From contig NZ_JAIVFX010000024.1 of NCBI RefSeq assembly GCF_020829625.1, positions 33,769 to 97,768 on the forward strand: a stretch of 64,000 nucleotides of DNA, in the 5' to 3' direction. This stretch comes from Nostoc sp. XA010. Lineage in GTDB: Bacteria > Cyanobacteriota > Cyanobacteriia > Cyanobacteriales > Nostocaceae. A program made the translations under genes and the position numbers. The notes under the pieces were generated by a model that ran no database searches, had not been told where the DNA came from, and saw only the letters and a program-made list of their open reading frames with translations. Below are positions 27,509 to 36,070 of this stretch, in pieces (position 1 is the first letter of the stretch; the number at the start of each line of letters is the position of its first letter).

Positions 27509-28663
27509 ATGAGGCTATGCCGTTCCTCAATTTTGATATTTACCTGTTTTTCTTGCGTGGGTTTTTACCCAAATCGTGCAAGCACAGCAACACCTAACCT
27601 AGCACCTGAAATTTTAGAACTTGCACAAGCTAGTTCGACAGTTACTGCTAGTCCGACTGTTTTGAGATATGGTAGTCGAAAATCAGATGTGCAGAGATTA
27701 CAAACCCAATTAAAGCAGTTGGGATACTACAGTGGCATCGTAAATGGAGAGTACGACGACAGTACAGAAATGGCTGTAGTTAAATTCCAGAAAGCACAGG
27801 GTTTAAAAGTAGATGGCCTTGCTGGTGTGGCGACTAGGGGGAGACTGCAAGCGGCAATGATAGCCAAAAATCAGATTGTCACTTCTCCAATAGTTACTTC
27901 TCCAATTATTAACTCTGCTGCTGCAACTTCCAAGCCAACTACAACACCTAAACCAACCGAGAGGGGTTTTGTCTGGTGGTTAATATTTTCCATCGGAGTT
28001 CTAGGAAGTATTGGCGCACTTGTTTACCTGCTGAGGTGGTTTCGTCGGGGCAAACAAGTGCAATCCGAAATATCAGAAACTAAAAGTTTGAGTGAAGCTA
28101 ACAAAAACCCCATGATATCAACCTCTCCAGAGACTGTAACTAATCCACAAACAGCTACGCCACCACTCACCACACAATTACTGCTACCAGAAAGAACTTC
28201 CCGGCTAGCTAAACTAAATATTGTTGACGAACTAATTCAAGACTTACGCAGTTCTGACCCAACGAAACGGCGCAAAGCTATTTGGGATTTGGGTCAGCAG
28301 GGAGATTCGCGGGCAATTCAGCATCTGGTTGACTTGATGATTGATGCCGATTCTCAAGAAAGCAGCTTAATTTTGGCAGCTTTGGCAGAAATTGGCATTC
28401 GCACACTCAAACCGATGAACCGTGGTTTAGCAATTTCACTGCAAAATGAAAGTCCACAAGTGCGGCAAAATGCGATCCGTGACCTGACGCGCGTTTATGA
28501 CATGATGGGTCAAATGAGTCAGATATTGCACCATGCTCTAGAAGACCCAGATGCCGAGGTGCAAGCAACAGCACGATATGCTTTAACTCAGATGAATCGA
28601 ATGCGTGGTTTGCCTGAACAACAAAGTCTACCAGAAGATTCACACAACGATTCACGAGAATAA
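27509..28663 (+). CDS. Peptidoglycan-binding domain / HEAT-repeat membrane protein
   Basis: ATG 27509 is preferred because it gives a signal sequence (RSSILIFTCFSCVGFY) directly; an upstream frame adds 22 residues. The protein has 384 residues: a PG-binding_1 domain at about 45-110 (LRYGSRKSDVQRLQTQLKQL, VKFQKAQGLKVDGLAG), a Pro/Thr linker, a transmembrane helix at about 155-180, and a HEAT-type domain at about 250-365 (SDPTKRRKAIWDLGQQGDSR). This suggests a protein tethered in the membrane with cell-wall and cytoplasmic sides. No function is known to me. It is convergent with the DUF2141 gene. Confidence 0.8.
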   Translation: MRLCRSSILIFTCFSCVGFYPNRASTATPNLAPEILELAQASSTVTASPTVLRYGSRKSDVQRLQTQLKQLGYYSGIVNGEYDDSTEMAVVKFQKAQGLKVDGLAGVATRGRLQAAMIAKNQIVTSPIVTSPIINSAAATSKPTTTPKPTERGFVWWLIFSIGVLGSIGALVYLLRWFRRGKQVQSEISETKSLSEANKNPMISTSPETVTNPQTATPPLTTQLLLPERTSRLAKLNIVDELIQDLRSSDPTKRRKAIWDLGQQGDSRAIQHLVDLMIDADSQESSLILAALAEIGIRTLKPMNRGLAISLQNESPQVRQNAIRDLTRVYDMMGQMSQILHHALEDPDAEVQATARYALTQMNRMRGLPEQQSLPEDSHNDSRE

Positions 28664-28665
28664 AC

Positions 28666-29121
28666 CTAAAAATATTTCAATAGGATTTGGATATCAGTAT
28701 CCGGGCCTGCTACTAAAAATGCTGCTTCGCTAAATTTGGGCGCTCTTGTGCGAATTTCTGGGTTCCTGGAAAATCCAAAGCCTTCGCTTGGTATGCCTAA
28801 AACATTGCTATTGAGAGTGCCGTCGTTATTTTGATCGTGGAAGACAGCAACGGCGTAACTACCTGCTTTCAAGTTCGCAAAGGTAATCGGTAAGGGAGTG
28901 CCACTAATTTTGGTACACTGCTTTTGTAAGCCGCGATCGCGATCGCTAGGAAATCCTTCACTGCTAGCAAATACACTGGCACAGACTTGTCCTTGTTTAT
29001 TCTTCAATCCATCAATTTCTACGGTGAGTTTGCCGTTAAAATTTGCTTTGGCACTAAATGACCATGCTAGATTTCCCAGAACTGCCAATAGCAGCATACT
29101 AACTCTCAACCCTCTAACCAT
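28666..29121 (-). CDS. DUF2141-domain exported protein
   Basis: A 151-residue protein with a signal peptide (MLLLAVLGNLAWSFSAKA) and a beta-rich DUF2141 domain: LTVEIDGLKNKQGQVCASVF, SYAVAVFHDQNNDGTLN and GFGFSRNPE. DUF2141 proteins are secreted or outer-membrane-associated and of unknown function. Its stop lies two bases from the stop of the convergent PG-binding/HEAT gene. Confidence 0.85.
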   Translation of the reverse strand: MVRGLRVSMLLLAVLGNLAWSFSAKANFNGKLTVEIDGLKNKQGQVCASVFASSEGFPSDRDRGLQKQCTKISGTPLPITFANLKAGSYAVAVFHDQNNDGTLNSNVLGIPSEGFGFSRNPEIRTRAPKFSEAAFLVAGPDTDIQILLKYF

Positions 29122-29381
29122 AAAATTTTCACAAGGTAAAATAAGTTTTGCTGAAATGAAGTTTTAACTTTGATTCAGATCAGGCAGATTCATGGTGGCA
29201 TTATTCAGTTAATACTCGCAAGGATATTGGTATATTTAATTTTATACTTTTCTAAGTAAGTCGGCGTTAACGAAGAGACAAGGGGTTAACAATTCAAAAT
29301 TAAAGACATTTCACACGGGGACTGTTACCCCGACTGTAGTAAGCTCCCGCAGGGTAACTAATGCTATATGTAAAAATTTGA

Positions 29382-29412
29382 AAAAGTAGGGGGTTTTATA
29401 CCTCCTACTTTT
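29382..29412 (-). terminator. Terminator-like hairpin
   Basis: AAAGTAGG and CCTACTTT arms with inner GGGG/CCTCC pairing are followed by a T-run on both strands, giving a bidirectional terminator shape. It lies between the amt stop and the DUF2141 start and most likely ends transcription from amt. Confidence 0.6.
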
Positions 29413-29550
29413 CCTCGCTTGGATAGAGAATTTTGCGGAATCAATTCAATCTACTAATGATGTAATGGTTTGGTAGCTCATACATATTAGAAATATGCCA
29501 AAGAATAAATTAAAAAAATACAGCGTATTTCAGGTAAATGAAGTACACAG

Positions 29551-29580
29551 CGTAGGGGCACAACATGTTGTGCCCCTACG
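29551..29580. repeat. Perfect 30-bp palindrome
   Basis: CGTAGGGGCACAACA is followed immediately by its exact reverse complement TGTTGTGCCCCTACG. It lies 42 bases beyond the amt stop. This GTAGGGGCACAACATGTTG-type palindrome is a dispersed repeat in Nostoc-like genomes and could act as a terminator hairpin. Confidence 0.9.
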
Positions 29581-29621
29581 ATTATCTGTACCTCACCAAG
29601 TTGCAATCTGGTGTATTTACC

Positions 29622-31199
29622 CTAAAATTTCCCAATTGAGCTTTCTTCTCCAGAAAATCCAGTTCCATCACCTTCTTTGAGAAATCCACTGTAGGCTTCC
29701 ATACCGTGTTCACCGATATCCAAACCTTCTAGTTCCTCTTCTTTGGATACTCTGATACCTAAAGTAGCTTTCAGTGCCAGCCAAAAAATACTACTGAGTA
29801 AAACAGTGAAACCACCTACTGAGACAACGCCCAGCAACTGAATACCGAACTGTCCAAAGCCACCACCTGCAAATAAACCTTTTGCTGGGCCAAGTGTATC
29901 GCCATACCAAGAATAAACACCAGGGCCAACTGCCCACAAACCCACTGCTAGAGTTCCCCAGATACCACAAACTAGGTGAACTGAGGTAGCTCCCACTGGG
30001 TCATCAATACCAAGTTTGTCAAAGAATGTTACCGAGAAAACTACCAGTACTCCAGCAATCAAGCCAATGAGTAAAGAAGCAGGAATACCTATGTAAGCAC
30101 AAGACGCTGTAACACCAACCAAGCCAGCCAAAATACCATTGATAATCATTGACAGGTCTGGTTTACCTAAGTACAACCAAGCTGTAATTGTAGCGGAAAT
30201 TCCACCGGCAGCACCAGCCATGTTAGTGGTTACAGCAATGTGACTGATCGCACTAGGATCGGCAGCCATCACAGAACCAGGGTTGAAACCAAACCAGCCC
30301 AACCACAGGATCAGACAGCCCAAAGTGGCAATACTCATGTTGTGACCAGGCATAGCCACAACTTGCCTATCTTGATATCTACCAAGGCGGGGCCCAAGAA
30401 ATGCTGCTCCCATCAAAGCCGCCCAGCCACCTACGGAGTGAACCACCGTAGAACCGGCAAAATCCCAAAAGCCTCTGTCTGCTAGCCAACCAGTTCCCCA
30501 AATCCAGTGTCCGGTAATGGGGTAGAGAATACCTACAAGTAAGAGGCTGAAAATTAGGAAGTCAACAAACTTAATCCGTTCGGCTACTGCACCAGAAACG
30601 ATTGTTGCTGCTGTTCCAGCAAACACTAGCTGGAATAAAAACTTGGCAGCTAAAGGTACACCAGCCCAACTAATAGCACCGAAGATACCTTTATAGGCTT
30701 CTCCTGTGGCGGGACTGTTATCTGCTCCTCCTAAGAAAAACCCATTCAATCCAATGAAGTCGTTACCATCACCGAACATTAAGCCAAAACCGATTGCCCA
30801 AAAAGCAATGCTAGATAAAGCAAATACAATCAAGTTTTTGGAAAGAACATTGACAGCGTTTTTCTGGCGACAGAAGCCAGTTTCTAACATACAAAAACCA
30901 GCGTTCATAAAGAACACTAAAAAGGCTGCGATCGCAACCCACAATGTATCAAGAGCAACTTTAAGTTCTGCTGTCGTTGGCCCTGCGACTGGAGTTTGGG
31001 CAACTGCGGCATAACCCCAACCCAATACAATCAGACAAGCTAAAGGTAAGCAGGCTTGCCAGCTGGGGGAGAGTCGCTTAATTGCTAGATTAAATAGCTT
31101 GACTTTTGAGTTTATCTGTGAATTTACAGCGTAATTTCTTGCAGACAGACGCCTATTTTTTGTTTTCGATTTTTGTTTGTACATGAATTTGAACATCAT
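29622..31199 (-). CDS. amt: Ammonium transporter, Amt family
   Basis: About 525 residues. A basic N-terminal segment and a signal peptide (ACLPLACLIVLGWGYAAVAQ) precede eleven transmembrane helices. The twin pore histidines lie in VVHSVGGWAALMG and TSVHLVCGIWG; FMNAGFCMLETGF is the typical first-helix signature. It imports ammonium across the inner membrane. I choose ATG 31199, close to GAGG; ATG 31196 and TTG 31205 are alternatives. Cyanobacterial amt genes are usually NtcA-activated, and a perfect NtcA box lies in the long upstream region. No glnB gene is adjacent. Confidence 0.95.
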   Translation of the reverse strand: MMFKFMYKQKSKTKNRRLSARNYAVNSQINSKVKLFNLAIKRLSPSWQACLPLACLIVLGWGYAAVAQTPVAGPTTAELKVALDTLWVAIAAFLVFFMNAGFCMLETGFCRQKNAVNVLSKNLIVFALSSIAFWAIGFGLMFGDGNDFIGLNGFFLGGADNSPATGEAYKGIFGAISWAGVPLAAKFLFQLVFAGTAATIVSGAVAERIKFVDFLIFSLLLVGILYPITGHWIWGTGWLADRGFWDFAGSTVVHSVGGWAALMGAAFLGPRLGRYQDRQVVAMPGHNMSIATLGCLILWLGWFGFNPGSVMAADPSAISHIAVTTNMAGAAGGISATITAWLYLGKPDLSMIINGILAGLVGVTASCAYIGIPASLLIGLIAGVLVVFSVTFFDKLGIDDPVGATSVHLVCGIWGTLAVGLWAVGPGVYSWYGDTLGPAKGLFAGGGFGQFGIQLLGVVSVGGFTVLLSSIFWLALKATLGIRVSKEEELEGLDIGEHGMEAYSGFLKEGDGTGFSGEESSIGKF

Positions 31200-32489
31200 C
31201 CTCAAAACTATCCTTAAAAAAGGGAAAAAATAGGTTAAGCAGAAAAAACTACCGTCCGAACTTCAATCCAGTGGTTTTTGATATTTTTCCTTTAGACCAC
31301 TTGTTTAAAAACTAGAAAATCAAATTACCTTAGTAAAAGTTTAAGAAACTCTTGGCACATCCGTAAATATTTATTCTAGATATTCTTAAATAATTATGGT
31401 GTAGTTTCTGAAACAGTCAAGTCTTCTTCACTTAATCTTTAATCTTTCCAAAATAAATTTTGTTCAGGAAATTATTAAAAATTGTCAATATTATGTCTAT
31501 ACAAAAAGGTGCAATACAGTTACAGCCGATTTTTCCCCACACTAAGAGGTTACAGCAACGCCAACTAATATGGCAAAGCCAATATTATGAATAATACTAA
31601 AAAACTAGTGATTTAGTACCCACGTAGTATCAATGGAAATTTGCAGTTTAGTTGTGGTTTCAGATAAAGACTTAATAATGGGAGCTTTACAGAAATCATG
31701 AGACTACTTCCTATTTCACCCTTAGTAAATTTATAACTAAACAGATAAATTTGACTGATTGTCTATTTACCCGAACCAAAAAGCTGTATCACAGAATACA
31801 TTTTTTCGCTTTTGTTATGGCAAATAGCTCCTGATGCAACAAATAAAGCATCTATATCCTTTATAGGTAAGTATTTTCCGATTTCATGATAAAACAATTA
31901 GGAATATTATTAAGTTTTTATACAAAAAACCACTAATTTGTTACTTTAAAAGCTACATTGAAAACCAGTAATTCTTTTTTGAACCGACCACTGGGTGTAA
32001 TTCTAGAAGCTACCATTGGGTGAAATAACCGATAAATTGTCCGCACTCTCGACCATCCAATCTTGTTGAAAAAGTAACGGTTGTAGAGATAAACTCAACA
32101 CGAAGGTTAAGATAATTCATAATTTATCCCCGCGAAAAGATTTGTATTAAAATTAACGCAGATTTACAAGCCTATCCTGAGAGTCTGGATTGGTGGAGCT
32201 ATTTACAGAAGAGTTCTCACTCAGGTAAACTCACAGGCGATCGCTATCGTTGTTAGATTGGGTGTAGCAGTTGAGCAAAGACGCTCCACCTCTTAGTTTG
32301 TCGCTAAACATCGTCTAGCCAATTCACCATCAATCACTAAAAGAAACATCTATCGAAACTCTTATACAAGCTTACAGCCTGAATTAAATAGAATCATAAG
32401 GCTAACAAACTTAATTTCCTTAAAAAAGAGGGTTTACAGTACCTGTAATATGGGAAACTTGGCAATATTCCCTATAAATCAGATTCAAG
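31200..32489. other. Long divergent intergenic region between amt and gpx
   Basis: About 1.3 kb of AT-rich sequence without a supported gene. It contains one perfect GTA-N8-TAC site (31786-31799). I see no tRNA and no other conserved element; an unannotated regulatory RNA is possible but unsupported. Confidence 0.5.
31786..31799. promoter_or_regulatory. NtcA binding site
   Basis: GTATCACAGAATAC matches the NtcA consensus GTA-N8-TAC exactly. It lies about 590 bases upstream of amt and 690 bases upstream of gpx. NtcA activates ammonium-transporter genes under nitrogen limitation, so amt is the likelier target, which would imply a long leader. No ideal TAN3T box at the usual spacing is obvious in either direction. 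Confidence 0.5.
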
Positions 32490-32975
32490 ATGAGTAAAAC
32501 GATTTCGGACATCGCAGTTAAGACTATCAACCGTGAAGATAAACAATTAAATGAGTATATCGGCAAGGCACTCTTAATTGTAAATGTGGCATCCTACTGC
32601 GGTTATACTTCTCAATACGAGGGGCTAGAAAAATTGCACCAGAAGTATGGGGAAGCAGGGTTACGTATTTTAGGTTTCCCCTGTAACGATTTTGGAGCGC
32701 AGGAACCAGGAAGCAATGAAGAGATTGTGAAATTCTGCACGACTAAATATAGTGTTACCTTTGAACTATTCGAAAAAGTTCATGCCAAAGGCTCGCAGCA
32801 GCATCCACTTTATGAGAGACTTACCAAAGCCGTTGAGCCAACGGGAACTATTGCTTGGAACTTTGAAAAATTTTTAGTTAATAAACAAGGTGAAGTGATA
32901 GCTAGATTTAATAGTAGTATCCAGCCAAATTCACCAGAAATAATTGCCATAATTGAAAAAGAATTAGCTAAATAG
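32490..32975 (+). CDS. gpx: Glutathione peroxidase family protein
   Basis: A 161-residue thioredoxin-fold peroxidase. VNVASYCGYTSQYEGLEKLH carries the peroxidatic Cys; FPCNDFGAQEPGSNEEI carries the second Cys and the catalytic Gln; AWNFEKFLVNKQG carries the Trp/Asn. The selenocysteine position is a Cys, so it is a non-selenium enzyme that probably uses thioredoxin or NADPH-linked reductants. NDFGAQEPG differs from the common NQFGGQEPG. It begins a run of plus-strand genes that includes another thiol peroxidase. Confidence 0.92.
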   Translation: MSKTISDIAVKTINREDKQLNEYIGKALLIVNVASYCGYTSQYEGLEKLHQKYGEAGLRILGFPCNDFGAQEPGSNEEIVKFCTTKYSVTFELFEKVHAKGSQQHPLYERLTKAVEPTGTIAWNFEKFLVNKQGEVIARFNSSIQPNSPEIIAIIEKELAK

Positions 32976-33103
32976 TCATTAGTCATTAGGTTGTACTATT
33001 GGCATTGATTTTTGCCTCTGGGGTGTAAATTTATTTACGTCCAGTCCCTTAATTGAGAATATTCTCTCAATGAGTAGTTTAATTTATTTGTGTCTAATTT
33101 GTC

Positions 33104-33925
33104 ATGAACGTTGCAATCATTGGTTGTGGTTATGTTGGTTATAAAGTTGCTGAATATTGGCAGGAAAAGGGGGATTTTGTTGTCAGTGTAACCACAACTT
33201 CCTCTGAGCGTGTCCCTGCCCTAAAATCAGTATCCAAAAGAGTTGTAGTTACCCGTGGTAATAACTTAGATAGTCTGAAATCATTTTTGCACGATCAAGA
33301 TGTTGTACTTTTGAGCGTTGGTGCAAAAGGTGCAGAAGTTTATGAAGAAACTTATCTACAAACTGCCCAAACTTTAGTTTCATCCTTACAGCAGGTTCCG
33401 AGTATAAAACAATTAATATACACAGGTAGTTATGCAGTATATGGTGACAGAAATGGTGTTTGGGTAGATGAAGAAACACCACTTGCACCCGCTAATTTAA
33501 ATGCACAAATTCTCCGAAAAACAGAGGATGTGCTGCTATCAGCATCTAGCGAAAATCTCCGCGTTTGTATCTTTCGCTTAGGAGGAATTTATGGCCCTGG
33601 CAGAGAACTGTTGAAAATATTTAGTAGATATTCTGGTACAACCCGTCCCGGCGGCGAGGATATCACAAATTGGATTCACCTTGATGATATTGTTGGTGCC
33701 ATAGAATTTGCCCGTCACCGTCGTTTACAAGGGATTTATAATCTGGTAGATGATGCACATCTCACCAGTCGAGACTTGCTAGATAGCCTATTTGAAAAAC
33801 ATAATTTACCCAAAGTTATATGGGATACTTCTACTAAGAGTACCCGCCCATATAATGCTTGGGTATCGAATGAAAAGCTTAAAGAAGCTGGATACCAGCT
33901 AATTCATCCACAGATAATTTTTTAG
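33104..33925 (+). CDS. NAD-dependent epimerase/dehydratase-like SDR protein
   Basis: A 273-residue Rossmann-fold protein. The N-terminal AIIGCGYVGYKVAEYW binds NAD(P); YTGSYAVYGDRNG holds the Ser/Tyr-containing strand, and RLGGIYGPGRE is the typical extended-SDR segment. It belongs to the YeeZ-like group of atypical SDRs, whose substrates are unknown. It precedes the alpha/beta-hydrolase-fold gene by 22 bases, so the two are probably co-transcribed. Confidence 0.83.
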   Translation: MNVAIIGCGYVGYKVAEYWQEKGDFVVSVTTTSSERVPALKSVSKRVVVTRGNNLDSLKSFLHDQDVVLLSVGAKGAEVYEETYLQTAQTLVSSLQQVPSIKQLIYTGSYAVYGDRNGVWVDEETPLAPANLNAQILRKTEDVLLSASSENLRVCIFRLGGIYGPGRELLKIFSRYSGTTRPGGEDITNWIHLDDIVGAIEFARHRRLQGIYNLVDDAHLTSRDLLDSLFEKHNLPKVIWDTSTKSTRPYNAWVSNEKLKEAGYQLIHPQIIF

Positions 33926-33947
33926 CAAGTATTAAAAACTAGGAATT

Positions 33948-34877
33948 ATGCAACCATCTGCTGTAACTAACACAACCAATTTGACAGCACATCCTAGCCA
34001 GTTTTACAGTTGGCGGAATTATCGTTGCGCCTACGAAGTTCGTCAACCAACTAACACAGCACCTGAGGGTATTCCCTTATTATTAATTCATCCTATTGGC
34101 GTCGGATTGTCGCGGCAATTTTGGCAGCGTTTTTGTTGCGAATGGTATAATACAGGTCAGCGTAATTCAATTTACAACCCTGATTTATTAGGATGTGGCG
34201 AAAGTGATATGCCTCATGTGGCTTACACTCCTAATGATTGGGCAGAACAGTTGCAGTACTTTTTAGAAACAGTAGTGCAAAAACCTGTGATTGTAGTAGT
34301 ACAAGGTGCTTTATTACCAGTTGCGATCGCATTAGTCCAAAAGCAATCAAACTTAATTGCCAAACTTGTACTCTCTGGGCCTCCAACGTGGGCTTTGATG
34401 ACAAATAAATCACCAGAATGGCGGCAAAAATTTGCTTGGAATCTGTTAGATTCGCCTTTTGGGAGTGCTTTTTATCGCTATGCACGCACCCGAAAGTTTT
34501 TACATTCTTTCTCGACTCGTCAACTTTTTGCTTCTGAGAATGCTGTGGATGCTGAGTGGTTAAATACATTGCTCGCAGGTGCAGAAAATCCCTCTAGTCG
34601 TTATGCAGTGTTTTCTTTTCTAGCAGGATTTTGGCGACAGGATTATACTAATTCTATCGCCTCTATTGAGCAACCAACATTAGCGGTTATGGGGGAAACT
34701 GCATCGAGTATTAGTCAAAAAGGTAAAAAAGAAACGCCAGACAAACGCTTAACTCACTATCTCGCGTGTTTGCCTCAAGGTCGAGGTATAAAAATAAATG
34801 GGCGCAATGTTTTACCCTATGAATCAACTGCTGAATTTATAGCAGCGATCGCTACCTTTATTAATGAAATTTTTTAG
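33948..34877 (+). CDS. Alpha/beta-hydrolase-fold protein without recognisable catalytic triad
   Basis: A 309-residue protein with the fold landmarks: oxyanion-side IPLLLIHPIGVGLS near residue 45, YNPDLLGCGESDMP near 85, and the helical cap. The nucleophile elbow, normally G-x-S-x-G, reads VVVQGALLPVAI, and the usual C-terminal His region reads INGRNVLPYES, so neither Ser nor His is at the expected place. It may be a non-enzymatic or otherwise altered member. It is 22 bases downstream of the SDR gene. Confidence 0.75.
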   Translation: MQPSAVTNTTNLTAHPSQFYSWRNYRCAYEVRQPTNTAPEGIPLLLIHPIGVGLSRQFWQRFCCEWYNTGQRNSIYNPDLLGCGESDMPHVAYTPNDWAEQLQYFLETVVQKPVIVVVQGALLPVAIALVQKQSNLIAKLVLSGPPTWALMTNKSPEWRQKFAWNLLDSPFGSAFYRYARTRKFLHSFSTRQLFASENAVDAEWLNTLLAGAENPSSRYAVFSFLAGFWRQDYTNSIASIEQPTLAVMGETASSISQKGKKETPDKRLTHYLACLPQGRGIKINGRNVLPYESTAEFIAAIATFINEIF

Positions 34878-34954
34878 CTGATTGATGGTTACATCATCCC
34901 AGACTTGCCATGATAGGTTATGACTGGAATTGATTACTAAAGGCAAGCAAAATT

Positions 34955-35689
34955 ATGTTCCCCAATCGCCGAGGAGAAAGAGTTCCTAATGTCACTTTTC
35001 ATACTCGTGTAGAAAACGAGTGGGTGGATGTGACAACCGATCAATTATTTGCTAATAAGACAGTGGTTGTCTTCTCTTTACCAGGTGCTTATACACCGAC
35101 TTGTTCATCAACTCATCTCCCTGGTTATAACGAATTGGCTGGGGTTTTCAAAGAAAATGGGGTCGATGACATTATCTGTATTTCTGTCAATGATCCCTTT
35201 GTGATGAACGAATGGGCAAAAGTTCAAGAGGCAGAAAATATCAAACTAATTCCCGATGGTAATGGTGAATTTACTGAAGGCATGGGTATGCTGGTAGACA
35301 AATCAGACTTAGGGTTTGGGAAGCGATCGTGGCGCTACTCAATGCTGGTAAGAGATGGTGTAATAAACCAAATGTTTATTGAGCCAGACGAGCCAGGAGA
35401 TCCCTTTAAGGTATCCGATGCTGAGACAATGCTCAGATATATCAACCCCCAAGCAGTGAAGCCGGAACTTGTTTCTCTGTTTGCCAAAGTCGGTTGTCCC
35501 TTCTGTGCGCGTGCTAAGGCGATGCTCAAGGAACATGATATCAACTACGAGGAAATTACCTTGGGTAAGGATATCACCACACGTTCGTTACGAGCAGTTA
35601 CAGGTGCGACAACAGTTCCCCAAGTATTTATCGATGGTAAATTAATTGGTGGTTCTGAGGCATTAGAAGCCTACTTCGCTGCTAAATAG
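34955..35689 (+). CDS. Peroxiredoxin-glutaredoxin fusion
   Basis: A 244-residue hybrid. Residues 1-165 are a Prx5-type peroxiredoxin with GAYTPTCSSTHLPGY holding the peroxidatic Cys; residues 170-244 are a glutaredoxin with active site VGCPFCARAK, TTVPQVFIDGKLIGG and an EALEAYF end. The glutaredoxin domain can reduce the peroxidase with glutathione in the same polypeptide. It is preceded by an independent start 78 bases after the hydrolase-fold gene. Confidence 0.94.
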   Translation: MFPNRRGERVPNVTFHTRVENEWVDVTTDQLFANKTVVVFSLPGAYTPTCSSTHLPGYNELAGVFKENGVDDIICISVNDPFVMNEWAKVQEAENIKLIPDGNGEFTEGMGMLVDKSDLGFGKRSWRYSMLVRDGVINQMFIEPDEPGDPFKVSDAETMLRYINPQAVKPELVSLFAKVGCPFCARAKAMLKEHDINYEEITLGKDITTRSLRAVTGATTVPQVFIDGKLIGGSEALEAYFAAK

Positions 35690-35784
35690 TTTTCAGTTGG
35701 CGCACACAGGCGTCACCTGTATCAACTTTAGGTGAAAGTCACGGTATTTTTGACCATAGCCTGATTTGTGAAAATTGAAAGCTA

Positions 35785-35928
35785 CAAATCCCTCAATACT
35801 GCTCGGGTTTTGGTGCATAGTCATTGAAGATCCCCCTTAGTCCCCCCTTAAAAAGGGGGAAAATAAGCCCCCCTTTTTAAGGGGGGTTGGGGGGATCGAC
35901 TCTTAACCGAGCAGTATTGACAAATCCC
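35785..35928. mobile_element. 128-bp MITE with terminal inverted repeats and 8-bp target duplication
   Basis: The element spans 35793-35920. Its ends TCAATACTGCTCGG and CCGAGCAGTATTGA are perfect 14-bp inverted repeats, and it is flanked on both sides by the direct repeat CAAATCCC (35785-35792 and 35921-35928), a target-site duplication. The interior carries GATCCCCC...GGGGGGATC and CCCCCCTTAAAAAGGGGG-type palindromes. It encodes no protein and must be moved by a transposase elsewhere. The transposase family is unknown from this sequence. Confidence 0.88.
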
Positions 35929-36070
35929 TGACTTCTCAAGAAGTCAGGGATTTTGTTTCTATTCAGCAATTAACAAATCTTCAGATGAATAGATGTATTT
36001 TTGCCTAGCTATTCACTACTTATCCGATAAAATTGATTCGGATTGAATTCCCCTTTATTTAAAAGACAAT

